Below are positions 25,410 through 36,192 of a stretch of DNA of 64,000 nucleotides, piece after piece (within the stretch, counting starts at the first letter, position 1; each line of letters begins with the position of its first letter). This stretch comes from Nitrospira sp. (lineage in GTDB: Bacteria > Nitrospirota > Nitrospiria > Nitrospirales > Nitrospiraceae), in NCBI GenBank assembly GCA_030653545.1, contig JAURZE010000014.1, positions 1-64,000 on the forward strand, read 5' to 3'. Made by a program: the position numbers and the translations under genes. Under the pieces are notes generated by a model. That model saw nothing but the letters and a program-made list of their open reading frames with translations, made no database searches and was not told the DNA's origin.

Positions 25410-25919
25410 CTACAACTCATCCGGCTCGCATCCGAGCAGGGATGCGAGCGCTGGAACGGTATAGGACTTCTGCACACGGAGAGTTACAAGCTTAATCCCG
25501 GCAGCATCTAGCACCGACTCGATCACCCGCTGTCGGCTTTCTTGACCGCCCCGCGAAGCAATATCTTCCACTTGCACAACCTGCTCAACCTGCCTCGTCC
25601 CCGGGTGTACCAGGACAAACGCCACACTCTTCAGTGCAATCTGTCGAAAAGCCTGTGCCCGAACTTCTCCAACCGCCTCAATTCGGACAAAAGCCCAGAG
25701 CGGAACTTGCGAAAAGACAAGATACTGATCCTGAACCGCCAGCCGGATAAGGTTGTAGAGCAAGACTTCTTGCTCCGTCAGCAATGGAGCGGGGCTTACC
25801 TTCGTTCCTGCCGGAAAGACTGGGCCCTGACTCTTCCCCTTGTCTGACGAAGGGCTCCGTTTCCATAGCAACAATGCCAGCACAACCACTGCGAGAGAAC
25901 CAATGAGAATGACTTCCAT
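25410..25919 (-). CDS. Membrane-anchored DUF2726 protein
   Basis: A 169-aa protein with an N-terminal membrane segment (VILIGSLAVVVLALLLW) followed by a basic/Pro linker and a domain matching the DUF2726 pattern: LLTEQEVLLYNLIRLAVQD then VFSQVPLWAFVRI, later FVLVHPGTRQVEQVVQVED. DUF2726 is related to restriction-endonuclease-like folds, but no function is established. It is transcribed toward the TPR gene and lies 17 bp downstream of anmK on the same strand, so the two may be cotranscribed. Confidence 0.78.
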   Translation of the reverse strand: MEVILIGSLAVVVLALLLWKRSPSSDKGKSQGPVFPAGTKVSPAPLLTEQEVLLYNLIRLAVQDQYLVFSQVPLWAFVRIEAVGEVRAQAFRQIALKSVAFVLVHPGTRQVEQVVQVEDIASRGGQESRQRVIESVLDAAGIKLVTLRVQKSYTVPALASLLGCEPDEL

Positions 25920-25936
25920 GCGCTACGTGCGGCCCT

Positions 25937-27118
25937 TCAAGATGAGATTTTCAGCCGGCGCATCCACCCCGGTCCACCGGGAACAATGCAGCCCAGCAAA
26001 GCCAGGTGACTCGCGCCAGTGACAGCAGGAACATTGCCGCACTGGTCCATCACTGTTTGATACGCCAGAATGGCAAACGCGACCGCCTCGAACGCTTTAC
26101 TATCCCACCCAATCGCGTCGAACGTCGTGACAGGGGCCGGTGAAAATACGTCGGCTAGATGCGTCATAATGGCGCGGTTTCGCACGCCGCCCCCACCGAC
26201 GATTACTTCGTCGATTCCACCATGAATCCATCGCCTGGCCGTCCCTACAGACTCGGCTGTCCAACGACTGCAGGTAGCCAGGAGGGTTTCGATCGAAAGC
26301 TGTCGCGCCTCCTGAATGGCCAGAAGCTCCTCTACCATCGGTGCGCCAAATAGTTCTCGTCCAGTCGATTTGGGAGGATGTTTTGACAAATATGGATGCG
26401 CCAGCAACTTCGTCAGCAACCGACCGTCCGGCTTCCCGCGCGAGGCCAGGCGTCCGTCACGATCCATCGAGACCCGGCCGTCCGTCGCCCGGTACATGAG
26501 GCCGTCCAAAACCATATTGGCCGGACCGGTATCAAACGCGATGACACCCCCCACTCCTTTCCCGCGCGGCAGATAGGTCACGTTGCTGATGCCGCCAAGA
26601 TTCACTACCAATCGTGCGCGCCGGGGATGGCGGAACACGAGCGCATGCACGCCGGGAGTCAACGGTGCACCCTGGCCACCGGCAGCGATGTCACGCGGGC
26701 GAAAGTTAGCCACCGTAGTAATGCCCGTTCGCTCAGCAATCACGGCAGGCTCGGCGATCTGCAGGGTAGACCGGATGGCTCCAACCCCGGCATCCTTCAC
26801 TCCATGAGGCAAGTGGTGAACCGTCTGGCCATGAGAACCGATTAAGTCGATATCCTTGGGCCGAAGCCCGGCGGTTCGAATCGCACCGAGAGCCGCATTG
26901 GCAAACCATTCGCCGAGCAAGGCATTCAAGTGACAAATTTCTGCAACAGACCCCGAGGCCGAGGCCGCAAGAATCCGCTGTTGTAGAGATCGCGGGTACG
27001 GCAATGCGTGGAAGGCGATGGTGTGTATATCCAGGCCCTTCCGTGATCGCGTGATCTCGACTAGTGCGGCATCAACTCCATCACCAGACGTACCAGACAT
27101 CAGTCCTACCACTTTCAT
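25937..27118 (-). CDS. anmK: Anhydro-N-acetylmuramic acid kinase
   Basis: Phosphorylates 1,6-anhydro-MurNAc during peptidoglycan recycling, giving MurNAc-6-phosphate. The protein begins MKVVGLMSGTSGDGVDAALVEI, the diagnostic phosphate-binding start of AnmK. It also has IGSHGQTVHHLP, LVVNLGGISNVTYLP, AFDTGPANMVLDGL and GGGVRNRAIM. The ATG at 27118 gives 393 aa; a longer frame to 27235 adds residues with no similarity. A lytic transglycosylase producing anhydro sugars is in the same region (20527), but not in operon. Confidence 0.95.
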   Translation of the reverse strand: MKVVGLMSGTSGDGVDAALVEITRSRKGLDIHTIAFHALPYPRSLQQRILAASASGSVAEICHLNALLGEWFANAALGAIRTAGLRPKDIDLIGSHGQTVHHLPHGVKDAGVGAIRSTLQIAEPAVIAERTGITTVANFRPRDIAAGGQGAPLTPGVHALVFRHPRRARLVVNLGGISNVTYLPRGKGVGGVIAFDTGPANMVLDGLMYRATDGRVSMDRDGRLASRGKPDGRLLTKLLAHPYLSKHPPKSTGRELFGAPMVEELLAIQEARQLSIETLLATCSRWTAESVGTARRWIHGGIDEVIVGGGGVRNRAIMTHLADVFSPAPVTTFDAIGWDSKAFEAVAFAILAYQTVMDQCGNVPAVTGASHLALLGCIVPGGPGWMRRLKISS

Positions 27119-27258
27119 AATCTTGCTTCCCTTTCTCGATAGGCCTCGCGCAGACGTCGCCGCTACGCTAATGGAAGTCGGGCATGCGGTCAAGCCATTG
27201 CGCCACCAGTCCATTTTATGTGAGCGTCGGACCAATTCGTTGACATCACAGAACCCCG

Positions 27259-28212
27259 ATGCTACCGTCCCCGCCCATGTTTGTACTATTTCGAATGTCT
27301 TTCACAATGATTCGCACAGCCATATGCTGCCTCGTGGCGTTCATGCCGTCGCATGCCCGGGCAACTTCCCTGCCTCCCTTGAACGTCGTCGTCACCATTC
27401 CGGTACTGAAAGACCTCACGCAACAAGTAGGCGGCCCGTATGTCCACGTCACCTCCCTCCTGAGTGGCTATGAGAACGAGCACACCTATGCGCCTAAGCC
27501 CAGTGACTTGATCGCGGTCAGAAAAGCCCGGGTTCTTTTTGAAGTCGGCATCGGGCTGGAGATCTGGGTTTCAGCCCTGGTCAAGAACGCCGGAAGTCCT
27601 TCGCTCGTTGTCATCACGACTTCCGATGGCATCGGGTTGATCCGCGATCATGCCGATCAGGAGATTGCCCAACCAGGCGACCATCAGCATGCCAACGGCG
27701 GCAATCCCCACGTGTGGATGGATCCGGAGAGTGTCGCCACGATGCTCCGGCACATTACGGAGACGCTCATCAAGCTTGACCCGGCGCATGCCAGCGAGTT
27801 TCGCGACAACCAAGCCAAGTATCTCCGACAATTGGATCAACTCCGGAAGGAATTGTCCGAACGAGTCAAGCAGCTGACCGATCGGCGTTTTATCGCCCAC
27901 CATCCAGCCTGGCCCTATCTGGCCAGACGGTTTGGGTTCGATATTGTAGCCACGATCCAAGCGCAGTCGGGCACCGAACCATCGGCCCTTCAGATTCAGT
28001 CGCTCGTCGCGAAAATCAAAAGGGACCGTATCAAGGTCATCGTCTCAGAAATCCAGTTGAGTCAACGGATCCCCGAACTCTTAGCGAAAGAAGCCAAAAC
28101 TCGCGTGATTGTCCTCACAACACTACCAGGCGGACTCCCTGGCACCGAGACCTACCTCGACATGCTTCGCTATAATGTGCTCCAATTGGCTAACGCGCTG
28201 GAGGCGACATAA
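27259..28212 (+). CDS. Zinc/manganese ABC transporter substrate-binding protein (ZnuA/TroA family)
   Basis: A periplasmic cluster A-I metal-binding protein of 317 aa with an N-terminal signal segment (about 15-40: TMIRTAICCLVAFMPSHARA). Metal ligands are visible: His in ENEHTYAPKPSD, His in NPHVWMDPES, His in FIAHHPAWPYL, and an acidic residue in IVSEIQLSQ. A short His-containing loop (DHQHANGG) replaces the long His-rich loop of ZnuA. It begins the three-gene transporter. Zn versus Mn cannot be decided from sequence alone. In-frame ATGs at 27277, 27295 and 27307 are alternative starts. Confidence 0.9.
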   Translation: MLPSPPMFVLFRMSFTMIRTAICCLVAFMPSHARATSLPPLNVVVTIPVLKDLTQQVGGPYVHVTSLLSGYENEHTYAPKPSDLIAVRKARVLFEVGIGLEIWVSALVKNAGSPSLVVITTSDGIGLIRDHADQEIAQPGDHQHANGGNPHVWMDPESVATMLRHITETLIKLDPAHASEFRDNQAKYLRQLDQLRKELSERVKQLTDRRFIAHHPAWPYLARRFGFDIVATIQAQSGTEPSALQIQSLVAKIKRDRIKVIVSEIQLSQRIPELLAKEAKTRVIVLTTLPGGLPGTETYLDMLRYNVLQLANALEAT

Positions 28213-28257
28213 CGATCGTCCTTGGTGCGGCTCAGCGCCGGAAGGAGCCTGGTTTTC

Positions 28258-29049
28258 GTGTCCGAATCATCCAACCCGATTATCCAATTTGACCACGCAA
28301 CTTTTGGCTTTCCCGGAGTGATTGCGCTCCGAGATATTTCACTCTCCATCGGCATGGGAGAGTTTGTCGGGGTCATCGGCCCTAATGGATCAGGCAAAAC
28401 CACGCTCTGCCGTGCCGTCTTAGGCCTCATGGCTCCGCTAACCGGACATTTACGTATATTTGATTGCGCCTGCGGCGAATTGCGCTGCCACCACCGGGCC
28501 CAGATCGGCTACCTTCCCCAGAAGGGCGTCGTGGATCGGAACTTTCCGGTCACCGTCCTCGAAACCGTCATGATGGGGCGCTATGGCACCTTGGGCCTCT
28601 TTAAACGAACGACGAAGAAGGACCAGGCCATTGCCCTCGATGCCCTCGCCCACGTGGGGATGGACGCGCATCGAGATACGGCACTGGGCCACCTGTCCGG
28701 CGGCCAGCAACAGCGGGTATTCATTGCCCGCGCCCTGGCCCAGCAACCCAAAGTCCTCCTGCTCGATGAGCCAACCACCGGCCTTGATATCACCACCCAG
28801 CATAACGTCATCGAACTCGTGGCCCATCTGCATAAGGAACTGGGCTTGACCGTGCTCTTGATCACACATGATATTAATATGATTCGCCCGCACGTCGACC
28901 GGCTCGTGCTGCTCAAGACTCGCCTGTTTGCCGCCGGGCCTCCGGCCGACGTGCTCAAACCAGACATTCTTCGCCAAGTCTATGGGAAGGGACTCGTAAT
29001 AACAGATAAAGACCTCGTGATTGTTGAGGACTACCACCATCATCATTAG
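28258..29049 (+). CDS. Zinc/manganese ABC transporter ATP-binding protein
   Basis: The ATPase that powers metal import. Walker A is GPNGSGKTT, Q-loop YLPQKG, signature LSGGQQQR, Walker B VLLLDEPTTGLD and H-loop THD. It ends in HHHH, a possible metal-binding tail. GGAAGGAGC precedes the GTG at 28258, giving 263 aa; an upstream GTG-containing frame from 28222 lacks this support. It lies between the substrate-binding protein and the permease. Confidence 0.92.
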   Translation: MSESSNPIIQFDHATFGFPGVIALRDISLSIGMGEFVGVIGPNGSGKTTLCRAVLGLMAPLTGHLRIFDCACGELRCHHRAQIGYLPQKGVVDRNFPVTVLETVMMGRYGTLGLFKRTTKKDQAIALDALAHVGMDAHRDTALGHLSGGQQQRVFIARALAQQPKVLLLDEPTTGLDITTQHNVIELVAHLHKELGLTVLLITHDINMIRPHVDRLVLLKTRLFAAGPPADVLKPDILRQVYGKGLVITDKDLVIVEDYHHHH

Positions 29050-29063
29050 CCGTATGACGCCAT

Positions 29064-29885
29064 ATGCTTGAGCTGTTTACTTACGATTTCATGCAACGGT
29101 CCCTCCTCGCTGCAGCGATGGTAGGCGGGCTCTGTTCTGTCATTGGCGTGTTTGTGGTCTTGCGGGGACTCGCCTTCGTTGGGGCAGGTACGGCCCATGC
29201 CGCATTTGCCGGGGTGGCACTCGGCTATTTAATGGGTTGGCCACCGCTGCTCCTTGCGATCATTTTTGGCTTAGCTACAGTCTGGATCACTGGGTGGGTG
29301 GAAGAAAAGGGTCGCATGAAGCTGGATGTCTCAATCGGGATTCTCTACACGACAACCATGGCGCTGGCCATTCTTTTCATCGGTCTCATGAAGACCTACA
29401 ATGCTGAGGTCTATGGCTATTTGTTTGGCAGTGTATTGTCCGTCACAAGCGAAGAACTGCGGACTATCGGAGGTCTCAGCATCCTTGTGCTGGGCCTGAC
29501 CCTGCTCTTTTCGAAAGAGCTGTACTTCATCGCCTTCGATCAGGAGATGGCCGAAGCCTCAGGTGTACCGGCCCGTAAAATATTTTTCCTCCTTCTCACA
29601 TTAGTCGCACTGACTGTCGTAATCTCGCTTAAAACTGTTGGAGCAATCCTAGTATTTGCCATGATTCTGATACCGGCTTCGACCGCCTACCAGCTCACAC
29701 ACAGCCTGCGCACTCTTACCATCTACTCCATTCTCATCGGCATCTCGACATCGGTAGCGGGTGTCCTGATTTCGGCGTTCTGGGATATTCCATCCGGCCC
29801 AGCCATTGTATTGTTGGCCACGACGCTATTTTTCTGTTCCATCCTGGTCTCCCCCAAGCGACAGCCTGTCGCCTACACCTCTTAA
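29064..29885 (+). CDS. Zinc/manganese ABC transporter permease (ABC-3 family)
   Basis: A 273-aa inner-membrane protein with about eight hydrophobic segments and ABC-3 family sequence: VVLRGLAFVGAGTAHAAFAGVALGYLMG, TTMALAILFIG, LILVSPK-like C-terminus, and AFDQEMAEASGVP in the cytoplasmic loop that contacts the ATPase. It follows the ATPase gene by 14 bp and closes the operon. Confidence 0.93.
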   Translation: MLELFTYDFMQRSLLAAAMVGGLCSVIGVFVVLRGLAFVGAGTAHAAFAGVALGYLMGWPPLLLAIIFGLATVWITGWVEEKGRMKLDVSIGILYTTTMALAILFIGLMKTYNAEVYGYLFGSVLSVTSEELRTIGGLSILVLGLTLLFSKELYFIAFDQEMAEASGVPARKIFFLLLTLVALTVVISLKTVGAILVFAMILIPASTAYQLTHSLRTLTIYSILIGISTSVAGVLISAFWDIPSGPAIVLLATTLFFCSILVSPKRQPVAYTS

Positions 29886-30052
29886 GGATCGCAGGATTGC
29901 GCACAGACTGGATATGCGCGGCTAGGACGCGCCCCAAAACGTATATACCACAGAAATATTGCAATAAAGTCTCTAGGAAACCCCTTGAATGTCAGGCATC
30001 CCTAGCCTTAAAATTGCAACGGCTAGTTCAGTTTTAACGCTTAGGAGGTTCC

Positions 30053-30643
30053 ATGTTACATCGAGTACTGAAGCAGCGCGTTCTAGGACTGGGGTTGTTG
30101 GTTGGGGCAATCGCCATATCGTCGCCCACGGTTTCCCACGCCATTGATGTGGTGCATGAGGGAACAGCGCAGCCAGGGGAAATCGTAGCAGGCTTTCGCG
30201 TAGGCCCAGGATTCAGCACAAACCCCGCACTCAATACCGTCGGCCCTTCCCTGAACTTCCAAGGCCTCTATGGAGTCAATAAGTGGCTCCGCATGGGAAT
30301 GGTTCTCGACTGGGACCAGCATAAGATTGACAAGAATGCAGCGAATGCGCTCGGCGTCAGCGGATCCTTTTCAACGATCACGATTCTTCCCGTGTATTTG
30401 GAGTACCGTCCAGGACGTATTGGCGGGATTCAGCCCTATGTGGCCACAGGTATTGGTGTGAACGTTAACAACAAGCAGATTTCGAATACGATGGCATGGC
30501 GTGCAGCGGGCGGGATTGATTACTTCTTGACCAAGGCGTTAGCGCTCAATACAGAAATCAAGTACACCCGAAACACCACCGATGGCCAAGATCTCGGCGG
30601 TGTGGCCCTCCTTTTCGGCGTTCGCTATTCGTTTGGCCGTTAG
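30053..30643 (+). CDS. Outer-membrane beta-barrel protein
   Basis: A 196-aa protein with signal peptide (LGLLVGAIAISSPTVSHA) and alternating beta strands ending in a C-terminal barrel strand (GVRYSFGR). The pattern resembles small OmpW/OmpX-like barrels. GGAGG precedes the ATG. It shares several segments with the next gene (GIGVNVN vs SFGVNSN, NTMAWRAAGGIDYFLTKALAL vs NTFAWRLGWGADYMITKQFAL), so the two are paralogues. Ligand or function is unknown. Confidence 0.85.
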   Translation: MLHRVLKQRVLGLGLLVGAIAISSPTVSHAIDVVHEGTAQPGEIVAGFRVGPGFSTNPALNTVGPSLNFQGLYGVNKWLRMGMVLDWDQHKIDKNAANALGVSGSFSTITILPVYLEYRPGRIGGIQPYVATGIGVNVNNKQISNTMAWRAAGGIDYFLTKALALNTEIKYTRNTTDGQDLGGVALLFGVRYSFGR

Positions 30644-31032
30644 AATCTTGCCAGAATACGCAGGAGGGGCTTGACTCCACGGCAGCCCCTCCTGTCCATT
30701 AAGTTGCATTCTCTCTTATAGCTCGCCATTGTGTTCTCCCCAAACGGTAACGGCGCTGAACTCCAACCGCCTAACATCACCAGCTCAGCCTCAATGGTAA
30801 TCCTCAGCGCGCTTTTGTGCCAAATGTAGGCCCCTGACTACAGAGAACGAATGTCTAGACCACGAAGTGCTTGACTGCAGCATCGCCGATTACTCCACGG
30901 CGACAAATACCGCGCTTAGCAGCCACATGGCAGCATGATAATTAATTGTATTGAAAGTGAGCAATTCAGCACAGGACTTGCTTTTCCAAATACGCTATCG
31001 TTTTTTTAACAATTTCATCTCGGAGGAACTAC
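30644..31032. other. Intergenic region between the two barrel genes
   Basis: About 390 bp. A hairpin terminator for the first gene is at 30661-30694, and an AT-rich stretch near 30935-31015 probably holds the promoter of the second. No ORF or RNA gene is supported. Confidence 0.45.
30661..30694 (+). terminator. Hairpin after first barrel gene
   Basis: CAGGAGGGGC at 30661 pairs with GCCCCTCCTG at 30685. The T tract after it is poor. Confidence 0.6.
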
Positions 31033-31677
31033 ATGAACAAGGGATCATCTCGACGGGTCGTCAGCGGTTTAGCTTTGGCTCTTTTCGCTAGCGTACTGAT
31101 GTCTACCAGTCCGGTGCTGGCCGAAGACGGCAAACAAGACTTTGGTGGCATCGAGCCGGGGAAATGGGTCCTGGGCATGCGAGCAGGGTTTGCGCCACTC
31201 ACCCAACAGCTCTCAGCCAACACCTCAACCGATGTCGGATCGCTGGTGAACTTTCAGGCTATGTATAGCCTGAATACGTGGCTGCTCGTCGGCTTGATGG
31301 TGGAATGGGAACGCCACGCCGTTGACAGTGAACGGCCTTCGAGGAGTTTGGGGCACCAGGACACCGTATCGGTGCTGCCGACCCTCGAATTACGCCCGGG
31401 AAACTATGGTCAATTAAGCCCGTATGTCAACATGAGCTTTGGAGTCAACTCGAACGGCTTTGGAGAAGATACCACTACGCGTATCAGCCCAAGCAACACG
31501 TTTGCCTGGCGGTTGGGCTGGGGAGCGGATTACATGATCACAAAGCAGTTCGCCTTGAATGCGGAAATGGCCTACAAAAGGAACGACGGACACGTAACTA
31601 TTAATAACAACACACGAAACGATGACTGGAACGCCTCGTCCTTTGGGTTCCTTTTCGGGGTGAAGATGTATTTCTAA
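31033..31677 (+). CDS. Outer-membrane beta-barrel protein, paralogue
   Basis: A 214-aa barrel protein with signal peptide (ALFASVLMSTSPVLA) and a C-terminal aromatic residue (VKMYF), the standard outer-membrane assembly signal. It is similar in plan to the gene at 30053. CGGAGGAA precedes the ATG. It has its own strong terminator, so the pair is not a simple operon. Function unknown. Confidence 0.85.
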   Translation: MNKGSSRRVVSGLALALFASVLMSTSPVLAEDGKQDFGGIEPGKWVLGMRAGFAPLTQQLSANTSTDVGSLVNFQAMYSLNTWLLVGLMVEWERHAVDSERPSRSLGHQDTVSVLPTLELRPGNYGQLSPYVNMSFGVNSNGFGEDTTTRISPSNTFAWRLGWGADYMITKQFALNAEMAYKRNDGHVTINNNTRNDDWNASSFGFLFGVKMYF

Positions 31678-31703
31678 AAGCCGAGAGCTTCAGCAGATCA
31701 TAC

Positions 31704-31750
31704 AAGGCAGGATGTCTTGATATAATCAGACATCCTGCCTTTTCTTTTCT
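31704..31750 (+). terminator. Strong rho-independent terminator
   Basis: AAGGCAGGATGTCT pairs with AGACATCCTGCCTT, followed by TTTCTTTTCT. It lies 27 bp after the second barrel gene. Confidence 0.9.
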
Positions 31751-31850
31751 GCAAATGACCCGTTCGGTCAGCCTGCCATGGCGAGTTCTAACGCGATCCT
31801 GTGCTAACTATAAAGTATCACTGGGTGGAGCGGAATGACGTGCTGGCGGG

Positions 31851-32282
31851 TTATTCCATCCGAGCGTTCTGGCTGCGATTCCAGACCATGCCGGTCTGTT
31901 CCTTGGAACTGAATCCTAGCTTTTCGTAGAAGCCCGGCCGGCGGGTGCAGAGCCAGAAGAGTTCGACTTTTTTCAGGCGAGGATGATGGAGGATGCGCTG
32001 GACAATTTCGGCTCCGATGCCCTGCTTCTGATACCGCTCATCCACGATCACATCCCAGATGGTTGCGCGATAGACGAAATCCGTGAGCACACGGCCGAAG
32101 CCGACCAGACGATCGCCGTCCCAGGCACACAGCGCCACATCGGTATGACGGAGCATCTCCCGGGCATCATTCAGCGTCCGGCCCTTAGCCCAGGGTGCCT
32201 GCTGAAACAACGTCAATAATTGTTCGGGGTGAAGCGACTTCTTTTCTGAAAAGGTAACCGTGGTCTTGAGCGGAGGGGGCAT
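31851..32282 (-). CDS. GNAT-family N-acetyltransferase
   Basis: A 143-aa acetyltransferase. The acetyl-CoA motif is DERYQKQGIGAEIVQRIL, preceded by the strand ATIWDVIVD and followed by FWLCTRRPGFYEKLGF. The substrate is unknown. The gene stands alone between a terminator and a divergent zinc-ribbon gene. Confidence 0.88.
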   Translation of the reverse strand: MPPPLKTTVTFSEKKSLHPEQLLTLFQQAPWAKGRTLNDAREMLRHTDVALCAWDGDRLVGFGRVLTDFVYRATIWDVIVDERYQKQGIGAEIVQRILHHPRLKKVELFWLCTRRPGFYEKLGFSSKEQTGMVWNRSQNARME

Positions 32283-32344
32283 TGTGTACTAGAGTATCTC
32301 CCGTTTCGCGATAGACTTTAAGTTCGAAGTGTACGAGGAAACCG

Positions 32345-32524
32345 ATGTCAACGCAAGTCCGTAGCTGTCCCAAATGCTTCCAGTTGATGTGGCTCAAACA
32401 GAGCGAGTTTGAACTCGTCGACGTGGAAACAGTGAGGGCCAAATGTCCCCACTGCGGCTCTACGGTCCGTTTTCGGCTTGTCAGCGAAGGCGACAATGCG
32501 GCGGGCCCGAAAATGGGTCACTAA
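32345..32524 (+). CDS. Small zinc-ribbon protein
   Basis: A 59-aa frame from an ATG preceded by CGAGGAAA. It contains two CxxC knuckles, CPKC and CPHCG, separated by about 25 residues, which should bind one zinc ion. Such small ribbons often serve in nucleic-acid or protein contacts, but no family is assigned. It is divergent from the GNAT gene. Confidence 0.75.
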   Translation: MSTQVRSCPKCFQLMWLKQSEFELVDVETVRAKCPHCGSTVRFRLVSEGDNAAGPKMGH

Positions 32525-32621
32525 GGAGGGGCCGCGACTCGTTTCATCGGTCTCTGCACGGTCACCCAGGCCCCTCTAATCAGATTGGTTTTGCTCTGAG
32601 CATTTCAGCGCCAGGCTGGAG

Positions 32622-33044
32622 CTATAACCCTCGTCCTGAGCCATCCAGTTCAGGTTTGTTTCCGGGAAGTATTTTGTGGAGAGCGGCGCGGTATTCTGCA
32701 ACCCGCTTTTCGTCTATCCGGCCCACTTCGATTTCCTTATCCCGCTGCATACGCTCCACATGATCGAGCACCGCGAGTAAGGGCTGTACGGCTCCTATTA
32801 AATTCCCGACCTCAAAGGCCTCCAATGAGGCCACGAATGATTCGTTCAATCCTTTGTAGGGCGTACCCGTACTCTGACCGCGCACGCGAGAGACATTCTC
32901 TTCATAATCATCCACAGCCTCTAGCTTGGGCTTCACACCAGTTGGCACCGCCGATAGGTGAACAATGGGCGGCAACTTAGCGGCATAGGCTTTCAGCTGA
33001 GCCGAGAGGGCGCCGATCGCATCAAGAATATCAGCAGTTTGCAT
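32622..33044 (-). CDS. Hypothetical protein
   Basis: A 140-aa predominantly helical protein (VRGQSTGTPYKGLNESFVASLEAFE, LLAVLDHVERMQRDKEIEVGRIDEKRVAEYRAAL). GAGAGGAGAA precedes the ATG. No signal peptide, membrane segment or known domain was recognised. It lies 47 bp downstream of rluD on the same strand and may share its transcript. Confidence 0.65.
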   Translation of the reverse strand: MQTADILDAIGALSAQLKAYAAKLPPIVHLSAVPTGVKPKLEAVDDYEENVSRVRGQSTGTPYKGLNESFVASLEAFEVGNLIGAVQPLLAVLDHVERMQRDKEIEVGRIDEKRVAEYRAALHKILPGNKPELDGSGRGL

Positions 33045-33091
33045 ACCATTCTCCTCTCAGGAGTGGGCGTTCGTTCGGAGCGGATCACCAC

Positions 33092-34057
33092 TCATGATTC
33101 TTTGTTCAGCTTCGATGCTCGTATCTGTTGAAGCGCTTTGGTCACCGTCTCCATATCGGATGGGAACGGGCGAGTAAAGTCCTGTCGCATCCCGGTCGTG
33201 GGGTGCGTGAAGCCGAGTGTTCGAGCATGGAGCATGACACGCGGAATCTCCACCTCATCAATCGCGCAGACCTTTCGGCCACCATATGTCGGGTCCCCAA
33301 GTATGGGGTGACCGAGGGAGGTGAGGTGGACGCGGAGCTGATGCGTGCGCCCCGTCCGAGGGTAGAGGAGGACATGTGCGGCAACCTTGCCATACCGCTG
33401 ATCCACCTTGTACTCCGTCGCTGATTCTCGCGGGCTGGTCGTCCTGGTCGAAATCTTCTTACGCTCCTTGGTATCGCGCCCGATCGCCAGCTCGATCAAC
33501 CCATGGCCCTTCTTCGGAACTCCCCAGATCAAGGCTTCGTACACTCTCGTAATCGTATGCTCCTTAAACTGCGCGGCGAGATGGCGATGCGCTTGATCGG
33601 TCTTGGCAATCACCATCACGCCGGAGGTTTCCTTGTCCAGTCGATGGACAAGTCCGGGTCGTTCTTTCCCCCCGATAGCCGAGACGGTCCCTCCGGATGT
33701 CTGAAAGTGATGGAGCAGCGCATTCACCAGTGTCCCGGTCCAGTTCCCCGGCGCTGGGTGAACCACGATGCCAGAGGGCTTGTTGAGCACTAGGAGACTG
33801 TCGTCTTCAAAGAGGACTTCCAGAGGGATAGCTTCGCCCTTAAGCGCCAGTGGCTCGGGCTTCGGCACATCCATGCTGATCTTGTCTCCCGGCTTGATCT
33901 TCTGGCTGGCCTTCACTACCTGCTCGTTGATGCGAATGCGGCCAAGTTCGATCAGGCGCTGCAAGGCGGATCGGGAGATATCTCGTTGGTGATTGGCGAG
34001 AAAGATATCCAGGCGTTTGGGCTGCTCTCCAGCCGTGACCACAAATTCCGTAATCAT
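33092..34057 (-). CDS. rluD: Pseudouridine synthase, RluA/RluD family
   Basis: Converts uridine to pseudouridine in rRNA (23S for RluD). An S4 RNA-binding domain covers about residues 10-70 (LDIFLANHQRDISRSALQRLIELGRI). The catalytic domain carries the motif HRLDKETSGVMV with the conserved Asp, and PRTGRTHQLRVHL. The ATG at 34057 gives 321 aa; a longer frame to 34114 lacks family similarity. The exact rRNA target is inferred from the presence of the S4 domain and overall similarity. Confidence 0.92.
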   Translation of the reverse strand: MITEFVVTAGEQPKRLDIFLANHQRDISRSALQRLIELGRIRINEQVVKASQKIKPGDKISMDVPKPEPLALKGEAIPLEVLFEDDSLLVLNKPSGIVVHPAPGNWTGTLVNALLHHFQTSGGTVSAIGGKERPGLVHRLDKETSGVMVIAKTDQAHRHLAAQFKEHTITRVYEALIWGVPKKGHGLIELAIGRDTKERKKISTRTTSPRESATEYKVDQRYGKVAAHVLLYPRTGRTHQLRVHLTSLGHPILGDPTYGGRKVCAIDEVEIPRVMLHARTLGFTHPTTGMRQDFTRPFPSDMETVTKALQQIRASKLNKES

Positions 34058-34175
34058 AACGGCACAAGCTACTAAAGAGCCTCGATCAATTGCAATGAAA
34101 TCATGCAGCCCCAACCGTATTGCTAGGGAACAGAGGAGGAAAAAGAGGAGAGAATTGAGAGGTTAGGAAATGAAG

Positions 34176-34598
34176 CTACGCGCGCCCGGCTTTATGGGCA
34201 CGTTCGGCGATCTTTTTACGAAGACGGGCTTTCTCGAGGCTGATTTCGGCTTCTTTGACTTCCGAAGGAAGGCCACCGGCCTTCAGGCGTTGTTCGGCTT
34301 TCTCGACCGCAGCTTGAGCACGGCCGACGTCAATATCCTCGGCCTTCTCCGCGATCTCTGCCATGACTGTGACTTTAGTCGGGGTGACTTCGGCATAGCC
34401 CCAGAGAATCGCCATGTGGTGAGTCTGATCGCCCACACGATATCGAAGCTCGCCGATGCGCAGTGTGGACAGAAAGTAACAATGGCCTGGCAACACCCCG
34501 AACTCGCCTTCCGAGCCAGGCGCGATGACTTCATCCACCTGCTGACTCAGCAGCTGTTTTTCCGGAGTCACAACCTCTAACAGAATCTTTCCCGCCAT
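34176..34598 (-). CDS. atpC: ATP synthase F1 epsilon subunit
   Basis: The 140-aa regulatory subunit of the F1 rotor: an N-terminal beta sandwich (LLEVVTPEKQLLSQQVDEVIAPG, EFGVLPGHCYF) and a C-terminal helical pair (VEKAEQRL, SLEKARLRKKIAERA). The ATG at 34598 has GGAAGAGGAAG and matches the family N-terminus (MAGKILLEV). Last gene of the atpHAGDC operon. Confidence 0.95.
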   Translation of the reverse strand: MAGKILLEVVTPEKQLLSQQVDEVIAPGSEGEFGVLPGHCYFLSTLRIGELRYRVGDQTHHMAILWGYAEVTPTKVTVMAEIAEKAEDIDVGRAQAAVEKAEQRLKAGGLPSEVKEAEISLEKARLRKKIAERAHKAGRA

Positions 34599-34722
34599 TC
34601 TTTTCTTCCTCTTCCCACCAACCCAAGCACGGCGGCGGGGCAGATCTCGATTGCGCGCATTGACCGAGCACCGTTTCATCGTGCGCGGTCAGCGAGCAGG
34701 AGATCGCCCTGCCGATGTGCGC

Positions 34723-36192
<1,470 letters not shown>

